Of a DNA stretch of 64,000 nt, positions 27,748-36,635 are shown piece by piece. The notes beneath the pieces were generated by a model. It ran no database searches. It was not told where the DNA came from and was given only the letters and a program-made list of their open reading frames with translations. The position numbers and the translations under genes are program-made. This DNA is from Alphaproteobacteria bacterium. GTDB taxonomy: Bacteria; Pseudomonadota; Alphaproteobacteria; Rhodobacterales; Rhodobacteraceae. The DNA is taken from the NCBI GenBank assembly GCA_030148665.1, contig JASBSZ010000015.1, positions 62,001 through 126,000 of the forward strand. Direction: 5' to 3'. Positions within the stretch are counted from its first letter, which is position 1. Each line of letters begins with the position of its first letter.

Positions 27748-29496
27748 ATGGGAAAACAGGAACAGGCAAGGCAGTCGGTCTCCTTCGCGATTGTCGGCAC
27801 CGGAGGCGCGGGGGCAATCACCGCCGGATCACTGCTGCTCGAGGCGGCGGGCAAGGCGGGATATGCCGGCATACTCACCCGCTCGGTCGGGCCGCAGATT
27901 CGCGGCGGCGAGGCCGCGGCCCTTGTGCGGCTTGCCACCGATACGGTGGAATGCATGCCTCCGGCCTTTGACATACTGGTTGCCATCGACTGGAAGAACG
28001 CCGACCGTTTTCTGGCCGACATGCCTGTTGCCCCAGGCGGGCTGGTGGTCGCCGACCCTTCCGCCGGAGAGGTGCCCGCGCAGATTGGCGAGAGCGGCGC
28101 ACAAGTCATCTTTTGCCCGATGAAGGAACTGGCTGCCGGAATCGAGGGCGGGCGCGAGAACATGATTGCCGTGGGCCTGGTCGCGCGGCTGACCGGCCTG
28201 CCGCTGGATGTGGTCAGCGACGTATTTTCCTCGAAACTGGCGCGCAAGGGCGAGGCCGTGGTGCAGGCCGGGCTTGACGGCATCAGGGCCGGGGCGCAGC
28301 AGGCCGACGGTTTCGGTCGCGACTATCCGCTTGCCCCCGCCCGGCCGGTCAAGGGGAAACGCTGGCTGATCACCGGAAACGAGGCAACCGGCCTGGGCGC
28401 GATACGCGGTGGCGTGCGTTTCGCCGCTGCCTATCCGATCACGCCTGCGACCGATGTCCTGGAGTGGCTGGCCCCTGCGCTGCACAGGATTGGCGGCACC
28501 CTGGTGCAGGCCGAGGACGAGCTGTCGTCAATCAACATGATCATGGGGGCGTCATTCGGAGGGCGTGCATCCATCACCGCCACATCGGGGCCGGGGCTTG
28601 CCCTGATGATGGAGGGGCTGGGCCTGTCCGCGGCCTCGGAAACGCCGGTGGTGGTGGTCGATGTGATGCGTTGCGGCCCCTCGACCGGGATCGCCACGAA
28701 ATCCGAGCAATCCGACCTGAATATCGCGGTTTACGGTTTTCACGGCGATGCGCCTCATGTCGTCCTGGCACCGCTGGGGGTGGCCGACTGCCTGTTTACC
28801 ACCCAATGGGCGGTGCATGTCGCCGAAACCCTGCAATGCCCGGCGATCATCCTGTCGGACCAGTCGATCGGACAGGCCCGTGTCCTGATCGAACGCCCGG
28901 CCGATGTCGCCTTTATCGGCGGACGCAAGACATGGGCGGCAAAGACCTCGGAACCGGGCACCGATTATCTGCGTTACGCGATCACTGCCGACGGGGTGTC
29001 GCCCATGGCCCTGCCTGGGACCGCGGGCGGGCAATACACCGCCGACGGGCTGACCCATGCCGAGAACGGAAACCCGTCAAGCCGCTCGTTCGACCAGAAA
29101 AACCAGATGGACAAGCGTCAGCGCAAGATCGAGCAGTTCGATTTCGGCGATCGCTGGGGCGTTGCCGAGGGCAGCGGTACGACCGTGATCCTGACCTGGG
29201 GCTCGCTCACCGGGGCCGCGCGCGAGGCCGCGCGGATGCTGGCAGACGACGGAACACAGGTGCGCCTGGTTGCGCTGCGCCAGATGTTGCCATTCCCGAC
29301 CGAGGGGCTGGCGCGGGCACTTGAGGGCGCGCAACGGATCCTGATCGTCGAGCAGAGCCATGGCGCACAGTTCCATCGCTATCTCAAGGCGCATGCCGAT
29401 CTGCCCGGCGAGGTACGTCGATTGAACCGCGAGGGGCCGCGCCTGATCGGCCCCGAGGAAATCACCGCAACGATCAAAGAGTGGAGCGACCAATGA
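27748..29496 (+). CDS. korA: 2-Oxoglutarate:ferredoxin oxidoreductase, fused gamma-alpha subunit
   Basis: A 582-residue protein. Residues 1-190 are a gamma domain ([29 protein letters not shown]); residues 205-582 are the alpha domain with [15 protein letters not shown] and [16 protein letters not shown]. This fused form corresponds to the large subunit of the Thauera enzyme that regenerates reduced ferredoxin for benzoyl-CoA reductase using 2-oxoglutarate from the TCA cycle. The ATG at 27748 follows GGAAGG; the frame is open for about a kilobase upstream opposite had, which is not coding. It is divergent from had with a shared operator. Confidence 0.9.
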   Translation: MGKQEQARQSVSFAIVGTGGAGAITAGSLLLEAAGKAGYAGILTRSVGPQIRGGEAAALVRLATDTVECMPPAFDILVAIDWKNADRFLADMPVAPGGLVVADPSAGEVPAQIGESGAQVIFCPMKELAAGIEGGRENMIAVGLVARLTGLPLDVVSDVFSSKLARKGEAVVQAGLDGIRAGAQQADGFGRDYPLAPARPVKGKRWLITGNEATGLGAIRGGVRFAAAYPITPATDVLEWLAPALHRIGGTLVQAEDELSSINMIMGASFGGRASITATSGPGLALMMEGLGLSAASETPVVVVDVMRCGPSTGIATKSEQSDLNIAVYGFHGDAPHVVLAPLGVADCLFTTQWAVHVAETLQCPAIILSDQSIGQARVLIERPADVAFIGGRKTWAAKTSEPGTDYLRYAITADGVSPMALPGTAGGQYTADGLTHAENGNPSSRSFDQKNQMDKRQRKIEQFDFGDRWGVAEGSGTTVILTWGSLTGAAREAARMLADDGTQVRLVALRQMLPFPTEGLARALEGAQRILIVEQSHGAQFHRYLKAHADLPGEVRRLNREGPRLIGPEEITATIKEWSDQ

Positions 29497-30317
29497 ACGC
29501 CACCCAATTCAAGGCCAGCGATTTCAAATCCGACCTCGATCCCATCTGGTGCCCGGGTTGCGGCGACTATCACGTTCTGCTGTCGATCACGCGGGCGTTG
29601 TCCAAGCTGGGCCGCGCGCCCGAGGATATCGCGGTGGTGTCGGGGATAGGGTGCTCGTCGCGCATTCCGGCCTATACGAATTGCTACGGATTTCATGGCG
29701 TGCATGGACGTTCGTTGCCATTGGCAACGGGGTTGAAGGTCGCGCGCCCCGATCTGACCGTGCTGGTCATGAGCGGCGATGGCGACGGTTTTTCCATCGG
29801 CGGCAACCATTTCCTGCATGCCTGTCGGCGCAATATCGATCTGACCTATGTGGTGATGGACAATCGCGTCTATGGCATGACCAAGGGCCAGCCATCGCCG
29901 ACCACCGAACCCGACTGGGATTCGGCGCTGGCCCCCGGCGGCACCGGGCTGCGCCCGTTCCACCCGCTGGTGATCGCGCTGGCCTCGGGGGCCAATTTCG
30001 TCGCGCGTGAATTTTCGGGCGATATCAAGGCCTGTACCAATACCCTGATAGAGGCGATCAATCACCCGGGCTTCTCTTTTGTGGAAATACTCAGCCCCTG
30101 CGTTACCTTCCGCCCGGACGAACGCGAATGGAAAAAGACCGTTCACAAGGCGATCGTCGAACCTACCGACGATCCGGCCCGCGCGGCGCGGCGGATCATG
30201 ACCGATGACGGCCTGAACACCGGGATCCTGTATCGTGGCGACCGCGCGCCCTATCACGCGCATGTCTCGGATGACGAGGGGGATGTCGCGGCGCTGGAGA
30301 CCGCCTTCGAGATCTGA
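29493..30317 (+). CDS. korB: 2-Oxoglutarate:ferredoxin oxidoreductase beta subunit
   Basis: A 274-residue TPP-binding beta subunit. WCPGCGDYH supplies two cluster cysteines, GIGCSSR and SPCVTF the others; GDGDGFSIGGNHF...VMDNRVYGMTKGQ is the thiamine diphosphate site. With KorA it oxidises 2-oxoglutarate to succinyl-CoA and reduces ferredoxin. The ATG at 29493 overlaps the korA stop (ATGA); an upstream in-frame GTG at 29481 is less likely. Substrate is inferred from the neighbouring bcr genes and fused KorA; a different 2-oxoacid is possible. Confidence 0.9.
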   Translation: MNATQFKASDFKSDLDPIWCPGCGDYHVLLSITRALSKLGRAPEDIAVVSGIGCSSRIPAYTNCYGFHGVHGRSLPLATGLKVARPDLTVLVMSGDGDGFSIGGNHFLHACRRNIDLTYVVMDNRVYGMTKGQPSPTTEPDWDSALAPGGTGLRPFHPLVIALASGANFVAREFSGDIKACTNTLIEAINHPGFSFVEILSPCVTFRPDEREWKKTVHKAIVEPTDDPARAARRIMTDDGLNTGILYRGDRAPYHAHVSDDEGDVAALETAFEI

Positions 30318-30340
30318 TCGATCTCGACCTGACGCCGGGT

Positions 30341-30406
30341 GGCCCTGACAGACAATGCCAGGGCCGCAGATGTCAGGACCGCGGCAGGGCTGCCCGGGGG
30401 CAGCCC
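30341..30406. terminator. Two hairpins between convergent korB and padJ
   Basis: First stem GGCCCTG/CAGGGCC (30341-30347 and 30359-30365), second stem GGGCTGCC-CGGG-GGCAGCCC (30387-30406). Both fill the 107-base gap between two operons that face each other. There is no T-run, so factor-independent termination is uncertain, but the position fits a bidirectional transcription barrier. Confidence 0.55.
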
Positions 30407-30424
30407 AGGGCCCCTCGGGGGTAT

Positions 30425-31750
30425 TCAGCCCCGCAGATCGCGGACCCTGACGGCCTTGCCCTGCGAACGCGGGATCGCGCCGGGCTCCTTGACTTCAACC
30501 GTGCAGGTGACGCCGATCACCGCCTTGATGCGTCCGCGCAGCGCCTCGGCGCAGGCGTCGCAATCTACGCCCTCATTCAGCGCCTCGACCTCGACGGTCA
30601 TCGAATCCAGCGCGCCCTCGCGCCGCAGCACGATCTGGTAATGGGGCGCAAGGCCCTCGACCGCGACCAGGACCGATTCGATCTGGCTGGGAAAGACGTT
30701 GACGCCGCGGATGATCATCATGTCGTCGTCGCGTCCGCTGACCCGCATGATCCGCAAATGGGTGCGGCCACAGGCGCAGGGCTCGGCCGACAGGCGGGTG
30801 ATGTCGCGGGTGCGGTAGCGGATCATCGGCATGGCCTCGCGCGTGAGCGTGGTGATGACCAGCTCGCCCGCCTCGCCCATCGGCAGGGGCTCGAGGGTTT
30901 CCGGGTCGATCACCTCGAACAGGAAATGGTCCTCCCAGCCATGCAGCCCGCCCTGATCGGTATCGCATTCGCAGGCCACGCCGGGACCCATGATTTCGGA
31001 CAGGCCATAGACATCGACCGCCCGTATGCCCATCAGCCGTTCGAGGGTTGCGCGCATCTCGTCCGACCAGGGCTCGGCCCCGAACATGCCCCTTCTGAGC
31101 GGCAATGTCCGCAGATCCACACCCTCGCGCGCAGCAGTTTCGGCGATGTTCAGTGCGTATGACGGCGTGGCCAGCAGGACATCGGCGCCGAAATCCCTGA
31201 GCAGGGTGATCTGGCGCTCGGTCCCGCCGCCCGAGATCGGGACCACGGTGCAGCCCAGCCGTTCGGCCCCGGCATGAAATCCCAGCCCCCCCGTGAACAG
31301 GCCATAGCCATAGGCATTGTGCACGATGTCGCCGGGCCGCACCCCGGCACCGGCCATCGAGCGCGCGACCAGCCCGGCCCAGCGATCGAGGTCGCCACGG
31401 GTATAGCCGACCACCGTCGGCTTGCCTGTCGTGCCGCTCGAGGCATGCAGCCGCGCGATGTCGCCGGGCGGGCTGGCGAACATGCCGAACGGGTAATTCT
31501 GCCGCAGGTCATCCTTGACGGTAAAGGGAAAGTGGCGGATGTCGGCCGGGCTTTCCAGCTGATCGGCGCGCACGCCCTGCGCATCGAAAGCGGCGCGATA
31601 GAAGGGGACGTTTTCATAGGCACGGCGCAGTGTCCAGCGCAGGCGTTCGGTCTGCAGCGCGGCCAATGCGTCCCTCGGCATGGTTTCGATTTCCCGTTCG
31701 AACATGTAGTTGGGGTCGTCGCGCGACTCCACGTTCCGTTCCAGACCCAT
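30425..31750 (-). CDS. padJ: Phenylacetate-CoA ligase
   Basis: A 441-residue PaaK-type adenylate-forming ligase: P-loop SSGTTGKPTVVGYT, YGLSEIMGPGVA, YRTRDITRL, and the C-terminal RSQGKAVRV with the catalytic lysine. It activates phenylacetate with ATP and CoA, the first step of the route through phenylacetyl-CoA and phenylglyoxylate. No paaABCDE epoxidase genes are nearby, and the operon neighbours are padB and padC-padD, so the anaerobic role is preferred over the aerobic one. Good ribosome binding site GGGAG about 9 bases before the ATG. Confidence 0.9.
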   Translation of the reverse strand: MGLERNVESRDDPNYMFEREIETMPRDALAALQTERLRWTLRRAYENVPFYRAAFDAQGVRADQLESPADIRHFPFTVKDDLRQNYPFGMFASPPGDIARLHASSGTTGKPTVVGYTRGDLDRWAGLVARSMAGAGVRPGDIVHNAYGYGLFTGGLGFHAGAERLGCTVVPISGGGTERQITLLRDFGADVLLATPSYALNIAETAAREGVDLRTLPLRRGMFGAEPWSDEMRATLERLMGIRAVDVYGLSEIMGPGVACECDTDQGGLHGWEDHFLFEVIDPETLEPLPMGEAGELVITTLTREAMPMIRYRTRDITRLSAEPCACGRTHLRIMRVSGRDDDMMIIRGVNVFPSQIESVLVAVEGLAPHYQIVLRREGALDSMTVEVEALNEGVDCDACAEALRGRIKAVIGVTCTVEVKEPGAIPRSQGKAVRVRDLRG

Positions 31751-31778
31751 CGATGTATTCTCCCTGTTGATGTCAACC

Positions 31779-31801
31779 GACGCCCATCCCTTGCGGGCGT
31801 C
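31779..31801. other. Hairpin in the padCD-padJ intergenic leader
   Basis: 7-bp arms GACGCCC/GGGCGTC with a 9-base loop, in the 132-base gap between padC-padD and padJ, about 30 bases before the padJ start. It could be an mRNA processing or partial termination stem that sets ligase expression apart from the oxidoreductase. Confidence 0.4.
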
Positions 31802-31882
31802 CTTCCCCTCCGAGACCCGTCTCCCCGACGGTAAATGGCCGTGTGCGCCCGTGTCACATGTCGCTCCGGGTGCAACAGTGGC

Positions 31883-33481
31883 TCAGGCGGACAATCTCTG
31901 TTGTCCGTCCTCGCGCGTCCAGCCTGGCTTGACCCCGGGCGCACTGGTGCCCGCGCCGCGTGCCGGCATGCGGTTGATGGCATAGCCCTGTGTGAACGCA
32001 GCCCTGGTAATCAGCCCGAACTTGAAACGCCAGCCCGTCAGCATGGCGCCCAGCCCGGCCAGCAGGCCCGCAGCAGGCCAGAGCAGGGCAAGCGCCACGA
32101 GCCCCAGAACGGCAGCCTGTGCCTGCCACCCCAGGGCGAGGCGGTCGCGGTCCAGGGCGCGCAGGGTTTCGACCGGCGCGCCCTCGGCCCCCAGGTCGTG
32201 GCGGTATCGGTGCCACGCAGCGAGGCGCAGGACCAACAGCACGGCCAGCGCCCAGATGACAGCCCTGCCGCCACCGGCAAGGGCGGCCCCGATCGCGAAC
32301 AGGCCGGTGCCCTCGGTCAGCCCCGTCGCCAGGATCACCGGCAACAGGCGCCCGTGTCGCCAGGCGGGTATTCCCCTTGCCGCCCGCAGGATACGCCCCT
32401 GCGCATACAGAAAGAACAGCCCGGCCGCCGCGGCCAGCAGACCCAGCGCCGTGGACGCAAGCCAGATTGCCGGCAGCCCCAGCGCGAACAGCAGGATTGC
32501 CGCCAGCGCCTCGCGCGTCATCCAGCTGGTGCGGGCGTTGCGATACACGTTCAGGAAACGCCAGGGCCGGCCGATTTCCTGCCAGACGCAGAACAGCCCC
32601 AGCGCCACCAGAGCCAGCCCTGCAAGGGCAGCCAGGCGGGGAAACGGCCCGGAAAGGCCGGCGAGCGCGCTGGCAGCAAACAGCCCCGTGCCGGTTCCGC
32701 CGAAAATGAAGTTGCCGGCCGCGCGCCAGTCCCAGTTGGTCTGAAGCCGTGGCGATACCGCGGCCAGGCCGGTGGTGTCGGGTTGGAGCGCGGGCGTGGG
32801 CGTATCCCCGGTTTCGTCCGCGTCGGTGCTGGCGGCACCTTCGTACAGGTAATGGATGTTGGGTCCGGTGCCCAGCTCGGCATGCATGTCGAAACTGCGA
32901 TGCTCGCGCAGCAGGCGCGACACATTGCTCTGGTCGTCATCCAGATCACCAAAGCTGAGCGCACCGGAAATACATGAAAAGACGCAGGCAGGTGTGGCCT
33001 CGGGGTCGATGCCCGGGGTCAGACCGGCGGCGATTCCCTGGTCGATGCGATCGACGCAAAAGGTGCATTTCTGGGCAACCCCCATCATGGCGGGGTCGAA
33101 ACGCGTATCTTCGTGGCGCATGCGCCCGGCCTTGCCATAGGCGGCCTTGCGTTCGGTAACCTTGAACCGCGCCTGATAGGGGCAGGCAACGGCACAATAG
33201 GCGCACCCCAGGCAGATGTCGTAATCTATGGTGACGATGCCGTCATCGCGCTTGCGGGTGGCGGTCGAAGGGCAGACCTCCATGCAGGGCGGCTCGTCGC
33301 AGTGCATGCAGCCGACCGGCAGGAAGGCCCGGCGCACATCGGGAAAGTCGCCCGTTTCAAAATCCAGCACCTTGCGCCATTGCACGCCGGGCAGGGTGGC
33401 GTTGGCATGCTTGCAGGCGGCGGTGCAGGTCTGGCAGCCGACGCAGCGGTTCAGATCGACCACCATCGCATAACGGGTCAT
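31883..33481 (-). CDS. padC: Phenylacetyl-CoA:acceptor oxidoreductase, fused FeS and membrane subunits
   Basis: A 532-residue fusion. Residues 1-190 are a DmsB-like protein with cysteines for four [4Fe-4S] clusters (CVGCQTCTAACKHAN, CMHCDEPPCMEVCP, CLGCAYCAVACP, CTFC...CVFSC). From about residue 250 to 510 follows a DmsC/NrfD-like membrane domain with about eight hydrophobic segments. In Thauera the corresponding PadC and PadD are, as I recall, separate subunits. Here one chain would take electrons from PadB and pass them to quinone in the membrane. The ATG overlaps the padB stop (ATGA). The linker (about 195-250) is polar and variable. Confidence 0.85.
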   Translation of the reverse strand: MTRYAMVVDLNRCVGCQTCTAACKHANATLPGVQWRKVLDFETGDFPDVRRAFLPVGCMHCDEPPCMEVCPSTATRKRDDGIVTIDYDICLGCAYCAVACPYQARFKVTERKAAYGKAGRMRHEDTRFDPAMMGVAQKCTFCVDRIDQGIAAGLTPGIDPEATPACVFSCISGALSFGDLDDDQSNVSRLLREHRSFDMHAELGTGPNIHYLYEGAASTDADETGDTPTPALQPDTTGLAAVSPRLQTNWDWRAAGNFIFGGTGTGLFAASALAGLSGPFPRLAALAGLALVALGLFCVWQEIGRPWRFLNVYRNARTSWMTREALAAILLFALGLPAIWLASTALGLLAAAAGLFFLYAQGRILRAARGIPAWRHGRLLPVILATGLTEGTGLFAIGAALAGGGRAVIWALAVLLVLRLAAWHRYRHDLGAEGAPVETLRALDRDRLALGWQAQAAVLGLVALALLWPAAGLLAGLGAMLTGWRFKFGLITRAAFTQGYAINRMPARGAGTSAPGVKPGWTREDGQQRLSA

Positions 33482-36216
33482 TTCGTTCCTCCGCTGCGCG
33501 TGATCCTTACCCTCACCAGGTCGGCGCCCGAGCCGGTGGCGTCGGTCAGATCCAGAAGCATCGGCACGAGGCTGTTCATGCTGGGGGTGTTCAGATCCTT
33601 GGCAAAGGGCGTTTTCCAGTGGTCGAACTGCCCGATCATCAGCAAGGTGTCGGGGCGGATGCCGCTGCGCAGGATGGCGCGCCCGCGCGTAGTGCCGATG
33701 GGCGAGGCAACCTCGACCGGATCGCCCTCGTCGATGCCCAGCCGGGCGGCGGCGCGCGTGTTGATGACCACGCCGCCATGGCCGGCGACGTTGGCGGCGA
33801 CCTCATGTATCATCTGGATGCCTGCATTCCCCCCCCACGAGTACTGCATCGAGCGCGCCGTGATCAGCCAGAAGGGGTATTCCTCGACTGTTGCGCCATA
33901 GGCCTTTTTCAGCGCCGCGTCATATATGCCCGGAGGATCCTGCCAATGGGGCATGGGTTCGTATTCCTTCAACTGGCGATCCCACCATGTGATGCCGGTT
34001 TCATGCAGCCTCGCCCCCAGTTCCTGACCGATGCGCAGCAGGCGTTCCTGATAGGGCAGTTCGAAACGCAGGTTCTTTTCGACCATCACCGGGTACAGAT
34101 ACCAGCGCTTGCGGGGAAAGGGCTTGGCGCGAAAGCCGTGCTCGCGGTAATAGTCCAGCCCCTGGCTTTCGGCGCCGTCGGTCAGCTCGGCGCTGGCAGC
34201 GCGGCAGACATGATCCCATATTTCCTCGACCTCATGTGGGTGGTTCTCGTCCAGCGAGAAATCGTAACCCTCGCCAAACAGGCGCACCCCGGCCGCGCCC
34301 TTGTTGATCGCACGGTTGTAACCCTCGAGGATGCCGCTGCGGCGGGCCAGCTCGGTCGCGATCCAGGTGAAATCGCGCGCCTCCCCCTGCGGGGTGCTGG
34401 CCGGGTCGCGCAGCGCAAAGCCCTGGTTGTCCCAGAACTGCTCGACATATTTCGAGCCCCCGATGCGGATCAGTTGCAGCCCTTCCAGATCGGTGCATTC
34501 GGGCAGCAGGATATCGGCCATGTGATTGGTTTCGTCCATCGTGTAGGCGAAACATACGGTAAAGGGGAATTTTGCCATGGCCTCGGACACGGCGCCCGTG
34601 TCCCAGAAGCTGATCGCCGGGTTGGTACGATACACGAACCACAGATCCGGCGGAGGGGTGTGGGGCAGATGTTCCAGATCCTGCCGCTGCATCATCCAGG
34701 CCAGATGGGTCGGCCCCAGGGCCTGCGACCAGGGCGAGTTCGCCGCCAGCGGCACCAATGTCTGATGCTCGTGCCGCGAGATGGATCGGTCGTGCCAGTT
34801 CTCGCGATCGGTGGGGTTCATCGGATAGTTCATGAACCCGTCGCGTCCCGCAACGACGCTGGACCAGCGGTTGTCGGCGGGCCGGTTCAGGCGCACCGTC
34901 GTGCCCAGGGTGCCGCCGGGTACCTCGAGCCCGCCGATCAGCACCGCCATCAGGGTGCGCGCCCAGACGCATTCGTAACCGCCCCAGCCGTTGTTGACCG
35001 TCTTGCCCAGGCTGATCGAAACCGGTCGGAACGGCATGGTCATGCCATCGACCTCGATGGTCTCGCCGACATGGGCGTGATCCATCCATGCCTGCGCGGT
35101 TTCGCGGATACGCGCGGCCGGCACGTCACAGATTTCGGCCGCCCATTCGGGGCTGTAGGGGCTCAGGTGATCCACAAGATGGGAAAAGGCGGGTCTGACG
35201 GTGATGTCCTGATGCACCCATTCGGTATCGTCAGGGCCTTCTTCGATGCCCGAGACGCGGAATTCGCCCTCGAGCGCGGTGTCGGCGCCGGGGGTGTCGA
35301 ACGGAACCGCCCTGCCGGTAGCGAGATCCCACATCAGGGGTTTTCGGCTTTCGGGATCGCGCAGGTAGAATCCGTTGGGCGCGACCAGATACGGCGACGA
35401 GCTGCGCTCTTTCAGGAAAGGAATGTCCAGTCGTTCGCGCGGTATTTCATGCAGGATCACATGCAGCATCCCGAACAGAAAGGCGGCGTCGGTCTTGGGC
35501 CTGATGGGTATCCACTCGGCCGAACAGGCGCCGGTCACCGAAAGATGGGGCTCGACCTGGATGCGCCGTACGCCGCGGTCGCGTGCATCGGCATGGCGAC
35601 GTACGCCACATACGCCGCCCGAGGCCTCGACATTGGCGCCGAACGATATGATCAGTTCGGCAAGAGGCGTGTCGGGGCACACGGTAAAGGCGCGGTGCCA
35701 CAGCTCGCCATACAGGTGTTCGGAATGATAGCACTTGACCCCCTGGCCCGAGCCAAAGCTCATGTCAACCGGCCCCCAGGCCGCCAGAAAGGCAGGGAAG
35801 GTGCCCATATAGGCGGTTGGCGTTCCGCCGCCGCCGAAACTGGCGGCAACGCGGGGAAAGCCCTGTTCACAGGTCAGGCCGGTTTCGCGGATTTCCCGCA
35901 GCCGGGCGGCGATCGCGTCAAGGGCCGTGTCCCAGCTGACCGGCTTGAAAGCGGGCTCCTCTCCGCGCCCCTTTTTCGGGTTGGTGCGCATCATCGGTGT
36001 CTTGATGCGGTTGGGGTTGTGGGTTTTCTGGATCAGGCCGAATGCCTTGACGCAGACCTTGCCTCCGGCCGGATGGATGGCTGCGGCCGGGGCGTTCGGG
36101 CGGATCTCGGTCGGGACGTCGTCCTGGGTCACGACCTGCAGCAGGTCGGGTCCGGCGACGCATTGATAGCAATAGGACCAGACATGCCCGCGTTTCGTTG
36201 TCGCCGATTCCCGCAT
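33478..36216 (-). CDS. padB: Phenylacetyl-CoA:acceptor oxidoreductase, molybdenum subunit
   Basis: A 912-residue DMSO-reductase-family molybdopterin protein that oxidises phenylacetyl-CoA to phenylglyoxylate and CoA with four electrons. The N-terminal cluster motif is unusual: SYCYQCVAGPD then GGKVCVKAFG, three cysteines where the family usually has four. GQGVKCYHSEHLYGE offers a candidate Mo-binding Cys. There is no Tat signal, so the enzyme should face the cytoplasm, as a CoA substrate requires. The ATG at 36216 follows GAGGGGCGG; an upstream ATG at 36231 overlaps the thioesterase stop (ATGA) and is equally possible. A related molybdoenzyme with another substrate cannot be excluded, but padC-padD and padJ follow directly. 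Confidence 0.87.
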   Translation of the reverse strand: MRESATTKRGHVWSYCYQCVAGPDLLQVVTQDDVPTEIRPNAPAAAIHPAGGKVCVKAFGLIQKTHNPNRIKTPMMRTNPKKGRGEEPAFKPVSWDTALDAIAARLREIRETGLTCEQGFPRVAASFGGGGTPTAYMGTFPAFLAAWGPVDMSFGSGQGVKCYHSEHLYGELWHRAFTVCPDTPLAELIISFGANVEASGGVCGVRRHADARDRGVRRIQVEPHLSVTGACSAEWIPIRPKTDAAFLFGMLHVILHEIPRERLDIPFLKERSSSPYLVAPNGFYLRDPESRKPLMWDLATGRAVPFDTPGADTALEGEFRVSGIEEGPDDTEWVHQDITVRPAFSHLVDHLSPYSPEWAAEICDVPAARIRETAQAWMDHAHVGETIEVDGMTMPFRPVSISLGKTVNNGWGGYECVWARTLMAVLIGGLEVPGGTLGTTVRLNRPADNRWSSVVAGRDGFMNYPMNPTDRENWHDRSISRHEHQTLVPLAANSPWSQALGPTHLAWMMQRQDLEHLPHTPPPDLWFVYRTNPAISFWDTGAVSEAMAKFPFTVCFAYTMDETNHMADILLPECTDLEGLQLIRIGGSKYVEQFWDNQGFALRDPASTPQGEARDFTWIATELARRSGILEGYNRAINKGAAGVRLFGEGYDFSLDENHPHEVEEIWDHVCRAASAELTDGAESQGLDYYREHGFRAKPFPRKRWYLYPVMVEKNLRFELPYQERLLRIGQELGARLHETGITWWDRQLKEYEPMPHWQDPPGIYDAALKKAYGATVEEYPFWLITARSMQYSWGGNAGIQMIHEVAANVAGHGGVVINTRAAARLGIDEGDPVEVASPIGTTRGRAILRSGIRPDTLLMIGQFDHWKTPFAKDLNTPSMNSLVPMLLDLTDATGSGADLVRVRITRSGGTK

Positions 36217-36227
36217 GTGTCCGCCCC

Positions 36228-36635
36228 TCATTGCATTCCGGCTTTTTCCGCTTTCCTGCGCAGGCGCTGTCGGGTGATGTCGAGGTCGACAATGAATCGC
36301 TGATGGTTGCCCTTGCATATGGTTTCGACTGCGTCCTGGGCCTCGATGCCAAAGGTGATCTTGTTGCCGTCAACCTCGGTCACGGTGACGGTGATCGTGG
36401 CATCCATGCCCAGCATGGTCGGGGCGAGATGGGCGATTGACACGGTTACGCCAACCGAATCCTGGCCCTCGGGCAGATTTTCGACCAGCAGGTCGCGGCA
36501 CGTCATCTCGATATCGGCGACCAGCGCCGGGGTGGCATAGACGCGCAGATCCTCGCCCATGAAGCCGATGGTGCGGTCGCGATCTACCGTGACCTGCCGC
36601 GTTGATGACAATCCGGGGTGGATTTTCTCGCTCAT
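36228..36635 (-). CDS. FlK-type hotdog thioesterase
   Basis: A 135-residue hotdog-fold thioesterase starting MSEKIHPG. The segment YATPALVADIE...VTVSIAHLAPT matches the fluoroacetyl-CoA thioesterase FlK; counting from the Thr in ATP, Glu is at +8 and His at +34, the spacing of the FlK triad Thr42/Glu50/His76. It is the first gene of the padB-padC-padD-padJ operon, with the island operator 38-57 bases upstream and AGGGAGAG as ribosome binding site. It may hydrolyse phenylglyoxylyl-CoA or another acyl-CoA that builds up in the pathway; the substrate is unproven. Confidence 0.82.
   Translation of the reverse strand: MSEKIHPGLSSTRQVTVDRDRTIGFMGEDLRVYATPALVADIEMTCRDLLVENLPEGQDSVGVTVSIAHLAPTMLGMDATITVTVTEVDGNKITFGIEAQDAVETICKGNHQRFIVDLDITRQRLRRKAEKAGMQ

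Noticed and set aside
33619-36303. An open frame of nearly 900 codons on the plus strand opposite padB
   Set aside because: It mirrors the codon pattern of the real molybdoenzyme, has no recognisable domains and no start signal. Similar antisense frames occur opposite padH (9577-11445), the MFS gene (3989-5359) and the PotC gene (46427-47896).
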